NCBI RefSeq assembly: GCF_004684245.1
Contig: NZ_CP038452.1
Coordinates: 2,280,796 to 2,344,795 of the forward strand
DNA: 64,000 bases
DNA from: Thermus caldilimi
Lineage (GTDB): Bacteria; Deinococcota; Deinococci; Deinococcales; Thermaceae
Direction: 5' to 3'
The position numbers were made by a program, and so were the translations under genes. Numbering within the stretch: position 1 is the first letter of the stretch; each line of letters opens with the position of its first letter. This document shows, one piece after another, positions 36,122 through 46,531 of the stretch. The notes under the pieces are model-generated. The model ran no database searches and was not told the origin of the DNA. It saw only the letters and a program-made list of their open reading frames with translations.

Positions 36122-37339
36122 ATGAACCTAGCCCGTTCCTTTGTGGGTTTTCTGGTGCTTTCCCTGATGGCGGGGGCTGTGCTCTGGTGGGGGTTGAGCA
36201 ACGGCCAGACCCAGCGCTCCCAGCCTACTCCCGCACCTGCCGAGACAGGGCTTTTGGAGTACGAGCGCAACACCGTGGAGATCGTGGAGAAGTACGGGGA
36301 CGGGGTGGTCTACGTGGGGGTGGTGACCCGCCCCCAGAACGTCCAGCTTCCCCCCGGATTTGAGTTTTTTGCTCCGTTTTTGCAAATGCCCCCGCAGGAG
36401 GGCACGGGCTCGGGCTTCGTGATCGATAAGGAGGGGTACATCCTCACCAACTACCACGTGGTGGAGGGAGCCAGCCGCATCACCGTGAAGTTCCACAACG
36501 ACCCCAAGGAGTACCAGGCCCGCCTGGTGGGGGCGGCCCCGCCTTTGGATCTGGCCCTCCTCAAGGTGGAGGCGCCCAAGGAAAAGCTGGTGCCCCTGGT
36601 TCTGGGGGATTCCGACCGCATTAGGGTGGGACAGAAGGCCATCGCCATGGGGAACCCCTTCGGGCTGGAGTTCACCGTGACCCAGGGGATCGTATCCGCC
36701 ATCCGGGAAAACCCCGGGGCCATCGGGGACGAGTCGGGTCTGGTGCCCCAGGTGATCCAGACGGATGCTGCCATCAACCCTGGCAACTCCGGCGGGCCCC
36801 TCCTCAACTCCCGCGGAGAGGTAATCGGCATCAACACCGCCATCTTCACCCCTACGGGCCAGTTCGGGGCCGCCCAGTTCGCCGGGGTGGGGTTTGCCCT
36901 GCCCATCAACCTGGTGAAGCAGTACCTGCCCGAGCTGAAGGCGGGGAAGACCCTCAGCGCCGAGGAGATCGTCAAGAACCGCCCCCGGCTTGGGGTGTCC
37001 CTCATCCCCCTTTCCCTCTACCCAGAGAGGCTTCGCCAGCAGTACGGGCTTCCCGCCTCCGGCCTCATGGTGCAGGAGGTGGAGCGGAATAGCCCCGCCC
37101 AGCGGGCGGGGCTAAGGGCCCCAAGCCGCTTCGCCTACATCCAGCTCCCCACCGGGGAGACCCTGCAGGTGGGGGTGGACGGGGACGTCCTCCTAAAGGC
37201 CGATGGGGTAACCCTCTCTTCCATCGTCCAGCTCCGCCAGGTGCTCTACAGCAAGAAGCCAGGGGAGGCGGTGAGCCTCGAGGTCTGGCGCCAGGGCCGC
37301 ACCCTCACCCTGAAGGTGGTCCCCCAGGTCCTCCGTTAA
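36122..37339 (+). CDS. HtrA/DegP-type periplasmic serine protease
   Basis: 405 aa, membrane-anchored or secreted through an N-terminal helix (about 5-27). Trypsin-like triad: His in LTNYHVVEGA, Asp in PLDLALLKVE, Ser in NPGNSGGPLLNSRG. One C-terminal PDZ domain (about 290-400, LMVQEVERNSPAQRAGL). Degrades misfolded envelope proteins. ATG 36122 has a GGGAGG ribosome site and a possible TAAGGT -10 at 36100-36105. Its end overlaps the DUF1850 gene by 4 nt tail to tail. Confidence 0.93.
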   Translation: MNLARSFVGFLVLSLMAGAVLWWGLSNGQTQRSQPTPAPAETGLLEYERNTVEIVEKYGDGVVYVGVVTRPQNVQLPPGFEFFAPFLQMPPQEGTGSGFVIDKEGYILTNYHVVEGASRITVKFHNDPKEYQARLVGAAPPLDLALLKVEAPKEKLVPLVLGDSDRIRVGQKAIAMGNPFGLEFTVTQGIVSAIRENPGAIGDESGLVPQVIQTDAAINPGNSGGPLLNSRGEVIGINTAIFTPTGQFGAAQFAGVGFALPINLVKQYLPELKAGKTLSAEEIVKNRPRLGVSLIPLSLYPERLRQQYGLPASGLMVQEVERNSPAQRAGLRAPSRFAYIQLPTGETLQVGVDGDVLLKADGVTLSSIVQLRQVLYSKKPGEAVSLEVWRQGRTLTLKVVPQVLR

Positions 37340-37758
37340 GGAGGCCAGAGGAGGCGGAGGCGAAGGCACCCCTTTTCCACGCGGAACCAGGTACCTCCCA
37401 GCTTTAAGGCCAGGCCCACCTCGGAGCAGTAGGCCAGGGTTTTTCGCCTCTCCCTGGCTAGCGCCTGGTTCCAGGGGTATTCGCCTGCGGTGTAATAGGC
37501 TTCCGTTTCCGGGTCGGTGAAGGCCCGGAAGCCCTGGAAGGCCCAGGGCAGGTGGAACTCCAAGAGGACGGGCTTCCCCGTCACCGAGTTGACGAACTCC
37601 ACCCGTCCCTGTTCCCAGGCGCTCAGGAAGAGGTACCACGTTTTCTGTCCGTCCTCCACCACCACCACCCGGACCAGGCCAAGAAGGACTAGGGTCAGCC
37701 AAAAGGCCCAGCTCCTAGGGAGCTGGGCCAGCTTGGTGCGGAAAATGGCGGGTTTCAC
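37336..37758 (-). CDS. DUF1850 protein of the TAXI-TRAP locus
   Basis: 140 aa with one N-terminal membrane helix (AFWLTLVLLGLVRVVVV) and a small outer domain (FVNSVTGKPVLLEFHLPW). DUF1850 proteins are typically encoded beside TAXI-type TRAP transporters, as here. Molecular role unknown; perhaps an accessory of uptake. GTG start follows the TAXI binding-protein stop by 4 nt. Confidence 0.75.
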   Translation of the reverse strand: MKPAIFRTKLAQLPRSWAFWLTLVLLGLVRVVVVEDGQKTWYLFLSAWEQGRVEFVNSVTGKPVLLEFHLPWAFQGFRAFTDPETEAYYTAGEYPWNQALARERRKTLAYCSEVGLALKLGGTWFRVEKGCLRLRLLWPP

Positions 37759-37762
37759 CGGC

Positions 37763-38740
37763 CTACTTCAGGGCCCCGGCTTCCCGGAAGTAGCGCAGGG
37801 CCCCCTCGTGGTAGGGGATGGTGCCCCCCACGAAGCGGACGGCGTTTTCCAAGGTGGTGTCCCGGGCGGCGGTCACCGCCTGGCGCAGGGTGGCCAGGTT
37901 CTCAAAGGTGGCCTTGGTTAAGGCATACGCAGCCTCTTCGGGTAGGCTTTGCGGACAGACGAAGAGGTTCCAGAAGGTGAGGGTGGGGGTGTCGGCCCGG
38001 GCCCCGTAGACCGCCTTGGGGATCCCCCCAGGGCCGGCGAGGCCGGGAAAGCGCTTCTGGAAGGTCTGCACCACGGTGCTCTTGGGGTCTAAGGGAACCA
38101 AGTGAATCCTCTGCCCCTTTCGGGCCAGGGCGGCGGAAAGCTCGGTGATGGCCCCGGTGGGGAGGCCCCCCGACCAGAAGAAGGCGTCGATATTGCCCTC
38201 GGCTAGGGCGTTGGCGCTTTCCTGGGCCCCCAGACGCTCCTGCTTGGCGAAGTCCTTGGGGGAGATCCCAGCGGCCTGCAGGACCAGCAAGGCCTCCACC
38301 TCCGTGCCCGAACCCGGAGCCCCGGTGGACACCCGCTTCCCCTTCAGATCCTGCACCACCCGGATGCCTGTTCCCTCCCGGGTGACGATGTGCAGGAAGT
38401 TGGGGTACATGGCGAAGAGGATGCGCACGTTTTTGGCAGGTTTGTCCTTAAAGCGGTCGTGCTGACCGGTGTAGGCCAGGTAGGCGGAATCGGGCAACAC
38501 GGTGCCGCAGTAGTAGGTGCCTCCGCCTGTGCGGTTTTCCAAAAGGAGCAGGTTGTCAATGGAAGCCGCAGTCTGGATGGCCTGGGCCTCGGCTACCCCG
38601 GCTTTGTTCCAGATTTCCGCCAGTGTGGTGCCGTAGTAGAAGTAAACCCCTCCCACACCCCCGGTGGCGATCACCACCTTGGGCTTCTGGGCCAACCCCA
38701 AACCCGCCAAGGCCAAGAGGATCAACAGGGCTCTCTTCAT
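37763..38740 (-). CDS. TAXI-family TRAP binding protein (copy 1)
   Basis: Periplasmic receptor, 325 aa, signal peptide about 1-17 (MKRALLILLALAGLGLA). TAXI hallmarks are VVIATGGVGGVYFYYGTTLAEI, RTGGGTYYCG and KRVSTGAPGSGTEVEALLVLQAAG. A SD (GGAAAGGAGG) precedes the ATG. It lies between the fused permease and the DUF1850 gene. A paralogue lies on the other side of the permease. Ligand probably glutamate or another small carboxylate, not shown here. Confidence 0.92.
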   Translation of the reverse strand: MKRALLILLALAGLGLAQKPKVVIATGGVGGVYFYYGTTLAEIWNKAGVAEAQAIQTAASIDNLLLLENRTGGGTYYCGTVLPDSAYLAYTGQHDRFKDKPAKNVRILFAMYPNFLHIVTREGTGIRVVQDLKGKRVSTGAPGSGTEVEALLVLQAAGISPKDFAKQERLGAQESANALAEGNIDAFFWSGGLPTGAITELSAALARKGQRIHLVPLDPKSTVVQTFQKRFPGLAGPGGIPKAVYGARADTPTLTFWNLFVCPQSLPEEAAYALTKATFENLATLRQAVTAARDTTLENAVRFVGGTIPYHEGALRYFREAGALK

Positions 38741-38769
38741 AGCCTTACCTCCTTTCCTTCGGCCTTACC

Positions 38770-40884
38770 CTAAGGCTTCCCGCGTGCTCCCGTCAACCCT
38801 TTGCGGAAGAAGGGAAGCCCGAGCAGGAAGGCTGCCAGGTTCAGGGGTCCGTAGGGCACGAAGAGGAAAACCGCCAGGATGCCCAAAGCCCAGGCCTCCC
38901 AGCGCGCCAGGGGCCTGCGGGTATACCCTGCGGCGGAGGCCGAAAGGTAGACGATGCCGATGGCCACGGAAAAGAAGCGCTCCAGGATCATGCCCCAGGC
39001 CTCGCCGGCAGGGGAGTTCTCCAACACGGGCACGATGAGGAGGGCGGTGCCCGAGTAGGAGAGCAGGAAGAAGAAGCCCACCAGGTATTTGGCGAGGGCC
39101 ACCCGGGCGGCATAGACCCCGGTGAGCAGGGGGTTGGTGCCGAAGACGCTGGCTGAGGCATAGGCGGAAAGGGCCACGGGCGGGGTTACGTCGGCCAGGA
39201 CCGCGTAGTAGAAGAGGAACATGTGGGTGGCGAGGATGGCGGCGGAGTCGGGGATGCCGTTTTGCTTGGCCAGGGCGATGATGGCCGGGGCGGTGAGGGC
39301 TGAGGTGAGCACGTAAGTGGCGGTGGGGGGCACCCCCATGCCCAGGATCAGGCTGAAGAGGGCGGTAATGAGGGTGGCGAGAAGGAGGCTTTCCCCCGAT
39401 ACCTGCTGGAGAAGCTGGCTGAACTTCGAAGGAAGGCCGCTGATCACCATCATGGCGAAGATGAGGTTGGCGGCGGTCACCGCCGTGCCGATGGGCAAGA
39501 GGGTGCGGAAGCCCTCGGAAAGCCCCTGGAAGATGGGGGCCAGGTTCTTAGGCCTCAGGGTGGGGTCCAGATAAGTGAGAAGGATGAAGAAGAGGAGGGC
39601 CAGGCTGGCAGCGGTGCGCACCTCGTAGCCCATGTAGAGCATGGCGACGATGAGGAGGATAGGCAAAAACAGGGTGCTGTAGCGGAGGATATAGGCCCTC
39701 CGGCTCATGCCCAGCTCCGCTCCCACGGGGGGAAGGCCGGCCTTGCGAGAGTAGAACTCGTTGAAGGCTAAAACGGCGGTCAGGTAAAGCAAGGCCGGCC
39801 CCAGGGCCATGATGATCACCTTCAGGTAGGGGATCTGGAGGATCTCCACCATGATGAAGGCGATGGAGCCCATGACCGGGGGGGTGATGAGGGCGATGGT
39901 GCCTGCGGTGGCCACCAGACCCGCGGCCACCAGGCGATCGTAGTTGGCCCTCTCGTAAAGGGGCTTGGTGAGGGCGGCCACAAACTGGGTGTCCGCGGCC
40001 CCAGAGCCGGAGAACATCCCCATGAACACGCTGGCCAGGCCGGTAACCCGTCCAGGGGTGGCGGGGTGCTTGCCCACCAGGGCCAGGGCCAGGTTGGCCA
40101 CCACTTTCCCCAGGCCCAAGGCCCCGATCATGCCGGAAAGCAAGGTGAAGTAGACCAGGTACTTGGCGGAGACCCCGGTGATGAGGCCGTAGATGCCGGC
40201 CTCGGTTTCGTTGAAGGTTTTGCCCAGAAGGAGGTCTATTCCCTGGCGGCTTCCCCTGAAGGCCCCGGGGAAGAGGTCGGCATAGAGGTTGTAGCTGAAG
40301 AAGAAGAGGACCAAGACCGGCATCACCGGCCCCAGAAGGCGGTAGACCAGGCCCAGGACCAGCATGATGAGCCCGAAGGACATGGCCATGTCCCAGGGCT
40401 GGGGCAGGACCGCCCGGTAGACCAGCTCCTCAAAGAAGCGGAGCTGATAGAGGGTGGGGAAGAGGGCCAGGAGAGCCGCCAGGAGGTCGGCGGGCGGTTT
40501 TAAGCGCGGAAAGATGGTGGGCAGGGCCGCCACCGCCCAGTACAGGAGGCCCACCGCCTTGGCCTCCCACGGCAGGTTTACCCCGGGGACGCTGGGGAAA
40601 AGAAAGTTATATAGGGGGATCAAGGTGAAGACAAAGTACACCCACGCTCCGAGGGTACGCTTCCGGGGGAGGTAGAAAGAAACCAGGTAGCCTCCCAGCA
40701 GGAGGAAGAGCACGTGGGTGCTCCGCTGAAGCTGTACGATGTCCAGGATGGGAATCTCCGCCCTGGCCAAGGGGGTGAAAGGATGAAGGACCAAGTAGAG
40801 GCTATAAAGGGCCCCCAGGATCAGGATCCAGTTGGTCAGCCGGGTCAGAGGGGTGGATGGGGTCTTGGGATGTTCCAGCTCCAT
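38770..40884 (-). CDS. TRAP transporter fused 4TM/12TM permease
   Basis: 704 aa inner-membrane protein combining the small (DctQ) and large (DctM) subunits, as usual for TAXI systems. GVSAKYLVYFTLLSGMIGALGLG, MGMFSGSGAADTQFVAALTKP and LGMGVPPTATYVLTSALTAPA are DctM-type motifs. Ion-coupled uptake is expected. ATG 40884 is preferred over a TTG 12 nt upstream because GGAGG lies 5 nt before it. A terminator-like hairpin precedes it. Confidence 0.94.
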   Translation of the reverse strand: MELEHPKTPSTPLTRLTNWILILGALYSLYLVLHPFTPLARAEIPILDIVQLQRSTHVLFLLLGGYLVSFYLPRKRTLGAWVYFVFTLIPLYNFLFPSVPGVNLPWEAKAVGLLYWAVAALPTIFPRLKPPADLLAALLALFPTLYQLRFFEELVYRAVLPQPWDMAMSFGLIMLVLGLVYRLLGPVMPVLVLFFFSYNLYADLFPGAFRGSRQGIDLLLGKTFNETEAGIYGLITGVSAKYLVYFTLLSGMIGALGLGKVVANLALALVGKHPATPGRVTGLASVFMGMFSGSGAADTQFVAALTKPLYERANYDRLVAAGLVATAGTIALITPPVMGSIAFIMVEILQIPYLKVIIMALGPALLYLTAVLAFNEFYSRKAGLPPVGAELGMSRRAYILRYSTLFLPILLIVAMLYMGYEVRTAASLALLFFILLTYLDPTLRPKNLAPIFQGLSEGFRTLLPIGTAVTAANLIFAMMVISGLPSKFSQLLQQVSGESLLLATLITALFSLILGMGVPPTATYVLTSALTAPAIIALAKQNGIPDSAAILATHMFLFYYAVLADVTPPVALSAYASASVFGTNPLLTGVYAARVALAKYLVGFFFLLSYSGTALLIVPVLENSPAGEAWGMILERFFSVAIGIVYLSASAAGYTRRPLARWEAWALGILAVFLFVPYGPLNLAAFLLGLPFFRKGLTGARGKP

Positions 40885-40894
40885 GGCTTCCTCC

Positions 40895-40936
40895 AAAAAA
40901 GCCCGGGGCCTGGAGGGTTCCAGGGCACCCGGGCTA
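40895..40936 (-). terminator. Attenuator hairpin between TAXI receptor 2 and the permease
   Basis: On the minus strand the stem AGCCCGGG...CCCGGGCT (about 40900-40935) is followed by TTTTTT at 40895-40900, just before the permease ribosome site. It would let the receptor be made in excess over the permease. Confidence 0.7.
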
Positions 40937-40945
40937 AGGCATGGC

Positions 40946-41929
40946 TTACTTGATGAGGCCTTTCTCCTTCAGGTACCGCTCGGCTCCCGGGTGGAAGGGG
41001 ATGGGGAGCCTGCCATGCAGCCTGGCGGTGGCCTCGAGGCTGGTGTCCTTGGCGGCAGCCACGGCGGTGCGGAGGGTGTCCAGGTTCTCGAAGACGGCCT
41101 TCACGATGGCATAGCCGGCCTCCGCGGGGAGGGTGTCCGGGCAGACCACGATGTTGCCCGTGGCCAGGCCGCGCACGTCGGTGCGGGTGTTGTAGACGCT
41201 CTTGGGCACGGTGTAGGGGTCCACCAAGCCCGGGAACTTCTTCATGGCCACTTGGGCGGTGGTGCTCTTGGGGTCGATGGGCACCAGGTAGATGCGATCT
41301 CCCTTACGGGAGAGGGTCTGGGAGAGCTCCACGATGGAGCTGGTGGGCACGCCTCCCACCCAGAAGAAGGCGTCCAGGGTGCCCTCGGCCAGGGCCTTGG
41401 CCCCCTCGGCCACGGGCAGGCGCTCCCGCTTGGCGAAGCTTTCGGGCTTCACCCCCGCTCCTTGGAGCACCAGGAGGGCCAGGTTTTCCGTGCTGGAGCC
41501 GGGCTGGCCGGTGGAGACCCGCTTCCCCTTAAGGTCCTGCACCACCTTGATGCCAGACTTTTCCGTGGTCACCAGGTGGATGAAGGAGGGGTACATGTAG
41601 AAGAGGACCCGCTGGTTTTTGGCCGGCTTGTCCTTAAAGCGGGGCTCCTCCCCAGTGTAGGCCACATAGGCGGAATCGGTGGTGGTGAGGGCGCAGTAGT
41701 AGGTGCCACCCCCGGTGCGGTCCCGGAGGAGCTGGAGGTTGTCGTAGGAGCCCCCGGTCTGCACCGGCTGGGCCTCGGCCACCCCGGCCTTGTTGAGGAT
41801 GTCGGCCAGGGCGGTGCCGTAGTAGAAGAATACGCCGCCGGTACTCCCCGTACCTATCACCACCTTGGGCTTCTGCGCCAGGCCTAGGCCTAGGGCTGCC
41901 AGACCGATGAGGATAAAGACTCTCTTCAT
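40946..41929 (-). CDS. TAXI-family TRAP binding protein (copy 2)
   Basis: 327 aa, signal peptide about 1-18. Same motif set as copy 1 (VVIGTGSTGGVFFYYGTALADI, RTGGGTYYCA, KRVSTGQPGSSTENLALLVL), with about half the residues the same by eye. First gene of the unit receptor 2 - permease - receptor 1 - DUF1850. Duplicate receptors may widen the range of substrates. Confidence 0.93.
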   Translation of the reverse strand: MKRVFILIGLAALGLGLAQKPKVVIGTGSTGGVFFYYGTALADILNKAGVAEAQPVQTGGSYDNLQLLRDRTGGGTYYCALTTTDSAYVAYTGEEPRFKDKPAKNQRVLFYMYPSFIHLVTTEKSGIKVVQDLKGKRVSTGQPGSSTENLALLVLQGAGVKPESFAKRERLPVAEGAKALAEGTLDAFFWVGGVPTSSIVELSQTLSRKGDRIYLVPIDPKSTTAQVAMKKFPGLVDPYTVPKSVYNTRTDVRGLATGNIVVCPDTLPAEAGYAIVKAVFENLDTLRTAVAAAKDTSLEATARLHGRLPIPFHPGAERYLKEKGLIK

Positions 41930-41958
41930 GGTCGCCTCCCGTATACTTTTGCGCCCCT

Positions 41959-41987
41959 AACCTACCCCACCCTTCGGTAACTGTCAA
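41959..41987 (-). promoter_or_regulatory. Promoter of the TAXI-TRAP operon
   Basis: -35 TTGACA (41982-41987), 17-bp spacer, -10 TAGGTT (41959-41964). A second box, TATACG, lies closer to the start. A GGGAGG ribosome site follows. The -35 overlaps the stop of the upstream site-2 protease gene. Confidence 0.65.
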
Positions 41988-43075
41988 GGTGAGGGATGCC
42001 CCAGCATCCGCACCTGGAAGGCCCTTAGGAGATCGGTTTTGCTGAGGATGCCGAGGAGCTGGTCCCCTTCCATGACCAAGGCCCGGACATACCCCCGTTC
42101 GGCCATCCGCTCCAGGGCAGCAAGGGCCTCCTCCTCCGGGGAGAGGATCAGGGGTTCTTTTAGGTAGTGAGCCACGGGGGCCATGGGGTCGGCGCCCTCC
42201 AACCCCTCGAGGCCCACCACCCCCAGGACCCGCCCCTCCTCCACCACGGGGAAGCCGGAAACCTTGTGGGCTAAGGCCAGGCCCAAGACTTCCTGGACCG
42301 TAAGCTTTGGGGGGATAACCAGGGGGTTTGGGGTCATGAGGTCCTTGGCCTTCAACCCGCTTAAGGCCTGGGCCAGCAGAGTGCCCTCTACCTCGGCCCT
42401 CGAGGCCATGTACACGAAAAAAGCGATGAGGACCAGGAAGGGATTGAAGGCCAGAAATCCGAACAGCCCCAAGGCCCAAGCCAGGGCCTGGCTCAGGGCC
42501 AAGGCCTGCCGGGTGGCCTGGAGGTAGGGCTTGCGCAGGGCCAAAAGCGCCCGGTAGACCCGGCCTCCATCCAAGGGCAGGGCAGGGAGGAGGTTGAATA
42601 GCCCCAGCATCAGGTTGACCAAGGCCAAATAGTGGGTGAGAAACCCCAAGGCCCCGGATTCCGCCTGCACCAAACGGAAGAAGAGGGCCAGGGCAAAGCT
42701 CACCGCTGGGCCCGCCAGGGCGATCCAGAGTTCCTTTTGGGGTTCCCTGGGGATCCTTTCCATCTGGGCTACCCCGCCCAGGAGCCACAGGGTGATCCGC
42801 TTGGTCTCCACGCCGAAGCGCCGGGCCACCAGGGCATGCCCTAGCTCGTGTAAAAGCACAGAGGCGAAAAGCCCTAGGGCCGCGGAAAGTCCCAGGAGGA
42901 AGGGCAGGGTGCCCTGGAGCAGGGAGGGGTCCTGGGGAAGTCCAAATAGTTCCAGATAAAGGGGAAGGTTGTTACCGATGAGAAAGGCTAGAAGGGGGAG
43001 AATTAAGAGAAAGGAAAGGTCCAGGTAGAGGGGTATCCCCAGAACGCGGAACAAGGGAAAGCCGCGCTGGAGCAT
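41984..43075 (-). CDS. Site-2 protease family (M50) with CBS domains
   Basis: 363 aa membrane zinc protease (Rip3/SpoIVFB-like group). HELGH in LASVLLHELGHALVARRFG supplies zinc ligands and Glu; NLLPALPLDGGR supplies the third ligand. Several helices, then two C-terminal CBS motifs (KDLMTPNPLVIPP, SGFPVVEEGRVLGVVGL). CBS domains suggest control by adenine nucleotides. Target substrate unknown. Tandem TATACT boxes precede the ATG. Confidence 0.92.
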   Translation of the reverse strand: MLQRGFPLFRVLGIPLYLDLSFLLILPLLAFLIGNNLPLYLELFGLPQDPSLLQGTLPFLLGLSAALGLFASVLLHELGHALVARRFGVETKRITLWLLGGVAQMERIPREPQKELWIALAGPAVSFALALFFRLVQAESGALGFLTHYLALVNLMLGLFNLLPALPLDGGRVYRALLALRKPYLQATRQALALSQALAWALGLFGFLAFNPFLVLIAFFVYMASRAEVEGTLLAQALSGLKAKDLMTPNPLVIPPKLTVQEVLGLALAHKVSGFPVVEEGRVLGVVGLEGLEGADPMAPVAHYLKEPLILSPEEEALAALERMAERGYVRALVMEGDQLLGILSKTDLLRAFQVRMLGHPSP

Positions 43076-43079
43076 GCCT

Positions 43080-43101
43080 CAGTATAGCCGCAGTATAGCC
43101 G
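43080..43101 (-). promoter_or_regulatory. Tandem duplicated -10 boxes of the site-2 protease gene
   Basis: The 11-bp unit CGGCTATACTG occurs twice in direct succession on the minus strand (43080-43090, 43091-43101). The nearer TATACT is 5 nt from the ATG, giving two promoters one helical turn apart. Confidence 0.65.
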
Positions 43102-43124
43102 TAGACCGGGGATAGGGTTGGTAA

Positions 43125-43138
43125 TGACCGGTCAGTCA
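43125..43138 (+). promoter_or_regulatory. TetR-type operator before the MFS exporter
   Basis: TGACCGGTCAGTCA includes the perfect 10-bp palindrome TGACCGGTCA. It lies just upstream of the -10 (TAGGAT, 43143-43148), where a bound repressor would block polymerase. It matches the site at the tmrB start in 13 of 14 positions. Confidence 0.6.
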
Positions 43139-43142
43139 GCCG

Positions 43143-43148
43143 TAGGAT
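43143..43148 (+). promoter_or_regulatory. -10 box TAGGAT of the MFS exporter gene
   Basis: TAGGAT plus six bases to the GTG at 43155. TTGGTA at 43118-43123 is a possible weak -35. Confidence 0.5.
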
Positions 43149-43154
43149 AAAGGG

Positions 43155-44322
43155 GTGCTGGCCTTGGCCCTCCTGAAAGACCCTCTTTATCGTTCTTACT
43201 GGCTCGCCCTTTTCACCTCCCAGATGGGCACCTGGATGCAGTCGGCAGCCCAGGGATGGCTGGTCCTCCTCCTTACGGGAAGCGCGGAGAGGCTTGGGCT
43301 GGTGGTGGCCCTGCAGTTCCTGCCCTCCTTGCTCTTCTCCCTCCCCGCCGGGGTGCTGGCCGACCGTTACCCCAAGCGGAACCTTCTTCTTTTTACCCAG
43401 GGGGGCATGATGGCTCTGGCCTTCCTCATGGCCTTCCTCATCCTCACCGGGCAGGTGCGCTACGGTCACGTGCTCCTCTTCGCCTTCCTCTATGGGGCCC
43501 TCAACGCCATGGACCTGCCGGTGCGCCAGAGCTTCACCGTGGAGCTGGCGGGAAGGGAGCGCTACCCTGGGGCGATCGCCCTCAACTCCTTTGGTTTTAA
43601 CACGAGCCGCCTCCTGGGCCCGGCTGTTTCCGGTGTGCTGATCGCCCTTTTCGGGGTGGGGGTGGCCTATTTGGCCAATGCCCTCTCCTTTCTGCCCCTT
43701 CTCCTCGTCCTCCGAGGCCTGCCTCCGGGGCCCGGAGGCGAGGGGAACGGGCGCTGGTGGGGGGAGGCCCAGGAAGGGGTGCGGTTTGTCCTCGAGCATC
43801 CCGTGGTGCGCCGGGTGGTGGGGTTGGTTCTCTTCGCTAGCCTCTTGGGCATGAACTTCCAGACCCTGGTGCCGGCTTACGCCCGCCTGGTTCTTGCCCT
43901 CTCCGCCGCTGGCTACGGGTTTCTGATGTCCAGTGTGGGGCTTGGGGCCTTAGGGGCGGCCTTGGTCATGGCCTTCACGGGGAGGCCTAAGCCCTCTCGC
44001 CTCCTCCTCGGGGTTTTCTCCTTGGCTCTGGCCCACCTGGGCCTTTTCCTTCCCATCTCGCCCCTGGTGCCTCTCTTCCTGGCCTTTGGGGGCTTTGGCA
44101 TGATCTCCGTGCTCATCAACGCCAACACCCTGGTGCAGCTCGCCGTGCCCGACCGCCTCAGGGGACGGGTCATGGCGGTCTACAGCCTGGTGATGCTGGG
44201 CACGGGGCCCCTGGGGGCCTACCTTACTGGTTTTCTCTTTCAACTTCTCGGCGGGCGCCTGGCTGCCTTGGTCCTGGGAGGGGCGGTGCTGATGGTGGGG
44301 CTTTACCAGCTGCGCTCCTGGC

Positions 44323-44348
<26 letters not shown>
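43155..44348 (+). CDS. MFS exporter (DHA3/enterobactin-exporter-like)
   Basis: 397 aa with about 12 membrane helices. The opening [23 protein letters not shown] and the loop-2 motif [17 protein letters not shown] are typical of DHA3-type drug or siderophore exporters. A TetR-type operator covers the promoter, suggesting drug-induced expression. GTG start; 3' end overlaps wecB by 26 nt tail to tail. Confidence 0.9.
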
Positions 44349-45441
<1,093 letters not shown>

Positions 45442-45442
45442 G

Positions 45443-46531
45443 CTATTCTGCCCCCCTCCAAAGGGCCCTGAGGCGGCGGTAGGTCACCCACCCCAGGCCG
45501 GAAACCGTGGCGAAAAAGCTTGCCAGGATGGCCTCCTTGGGCATGCCCAGGTAGGCCATGGCCAGAAGGTTAAAGAGGAGGGCCAGCCCCCACAGGAGGA
45601 AGGCCACCCGCCTTTGGGAAAGTCCCCGGGCGAGAAGGCGGTGGTGGATGTGGTCCTTGCCGGGGGTGGAAAGGGGGTTTTGCCCCCGCAATAGCCTTCG
45701 CACCACCACCTGGGTGGTGTCCAGGATGGGGAGGAGGAGAAAAAGGGCCGGGGGCAGGAGGCCCAAAAAGGTGGTGAGCTTCAGGTTGCCAAGAAGGGAG
45801 GTGGCCGCCAGGGTGAAGCCCAGGAAGTAAGCCCCCGCATCCCCCAGGATGATGCGGCTCGGGTGGAGGTTGTGCCGCAAGAAGCCCAGGGCTGCCCCGG
45901 CTAGGGCCGCCAGGACCAGGGTGCCTGCCGCCCAGTAGGGAAACTGGGCGCTCACGAAGAGGAGGCTCATGGCGCTGATGTACGCCACCCCGCCCGCCAG
46001 CCCATCCAGGCCGTCCATGAGGTTCAGGGCGTTGGTAATGCCCACCACCCAGAGCCAGGTGAGGAAAAACCCCAAGACGGGATCCAGGGGGGTGCCGAAG
46101 GCGGCTTCGAACCGCACCCCCACGGCCATCAGGAGGAGGGCGGCGAGGGTCTGGACGAAGAGGCGGAAGAGGGGGGGGAGGCCGAACTGGTCGTCGATGA
46201 AGCCCACCAGCACCAGCCAGGCCCCGCCCAGGAGGATGGCGAGGACCTGGATAAGAACGTGCTCCACCAGGATGGGCCTTAGGAAGGCGGCCACCACCAG
46301 GGCCAGCACCACCCCGGCGTACACCGCCAGGCCCCCGGCGTTGGGCAGGGGCTCCCGGTTGAGGCGCCTTTCGTTGGGCATGTCCGCCCAGCCCACCTTG
46401 AGGGCGAAGCGGCGCACATGGGGCAGGAAGCGCCAGGTGAAGAAAAGGGCCACCAGGAAGGCGAAGACCACGGTAAGCCAGCCTGTGCCCGTGGGTTCAG
46501 CGATGCCTATCTTCTTCAGAAGCTCGGTCAT
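45443..46531 (-). CDS. Undecaprenyl-phosphate GlcNAc-1-phosphate transferase (WecA/MraY family)
   Basis: 362 aa integral membrane enzyme that loads a sugar phosphate on the lipid carrier. Conserved cytosolic loops: [37 protein letters not shown] and the His loop [15 protein letters not shown]. The His loop and wecB neighbour favour WecA over MraY. ATG 46531 overlaps the upp stop (ATGA); longer frames run through upp. Confidence 0.92.
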   Translation of the reverse strand: MTELLKKIGIAEPTGTGWLTVVFAFLVALFFTWRFLPHVRRFALKVGWADMPNERRLNREPLPNAGGLAVYAGVVLALVVAAFLRPILVEHVLIQVLAILLGGAWLVLVGFIDDQFGLPPLFRLFVQTLAALLLMAVGVRFEAAFGTPLDPVLGFFLTWLWVVGITNALNLMDGLDGLAGGVAYISAMSLLFVSAQFPYWAAGTLVLAALAGAALGFLRHNLHPSRIILGDAGAYFLGFTLAATSLLGNLKLTTFLGLLPPALFLLLPILDTTQVVVRRLLRGQNPLSTPGKDHIHHRLLARGLSQRRVAFLLWGLALLFNLLAMAYLGMPKEAILASFFATVSGLGWVTYRRLRALWRGAE

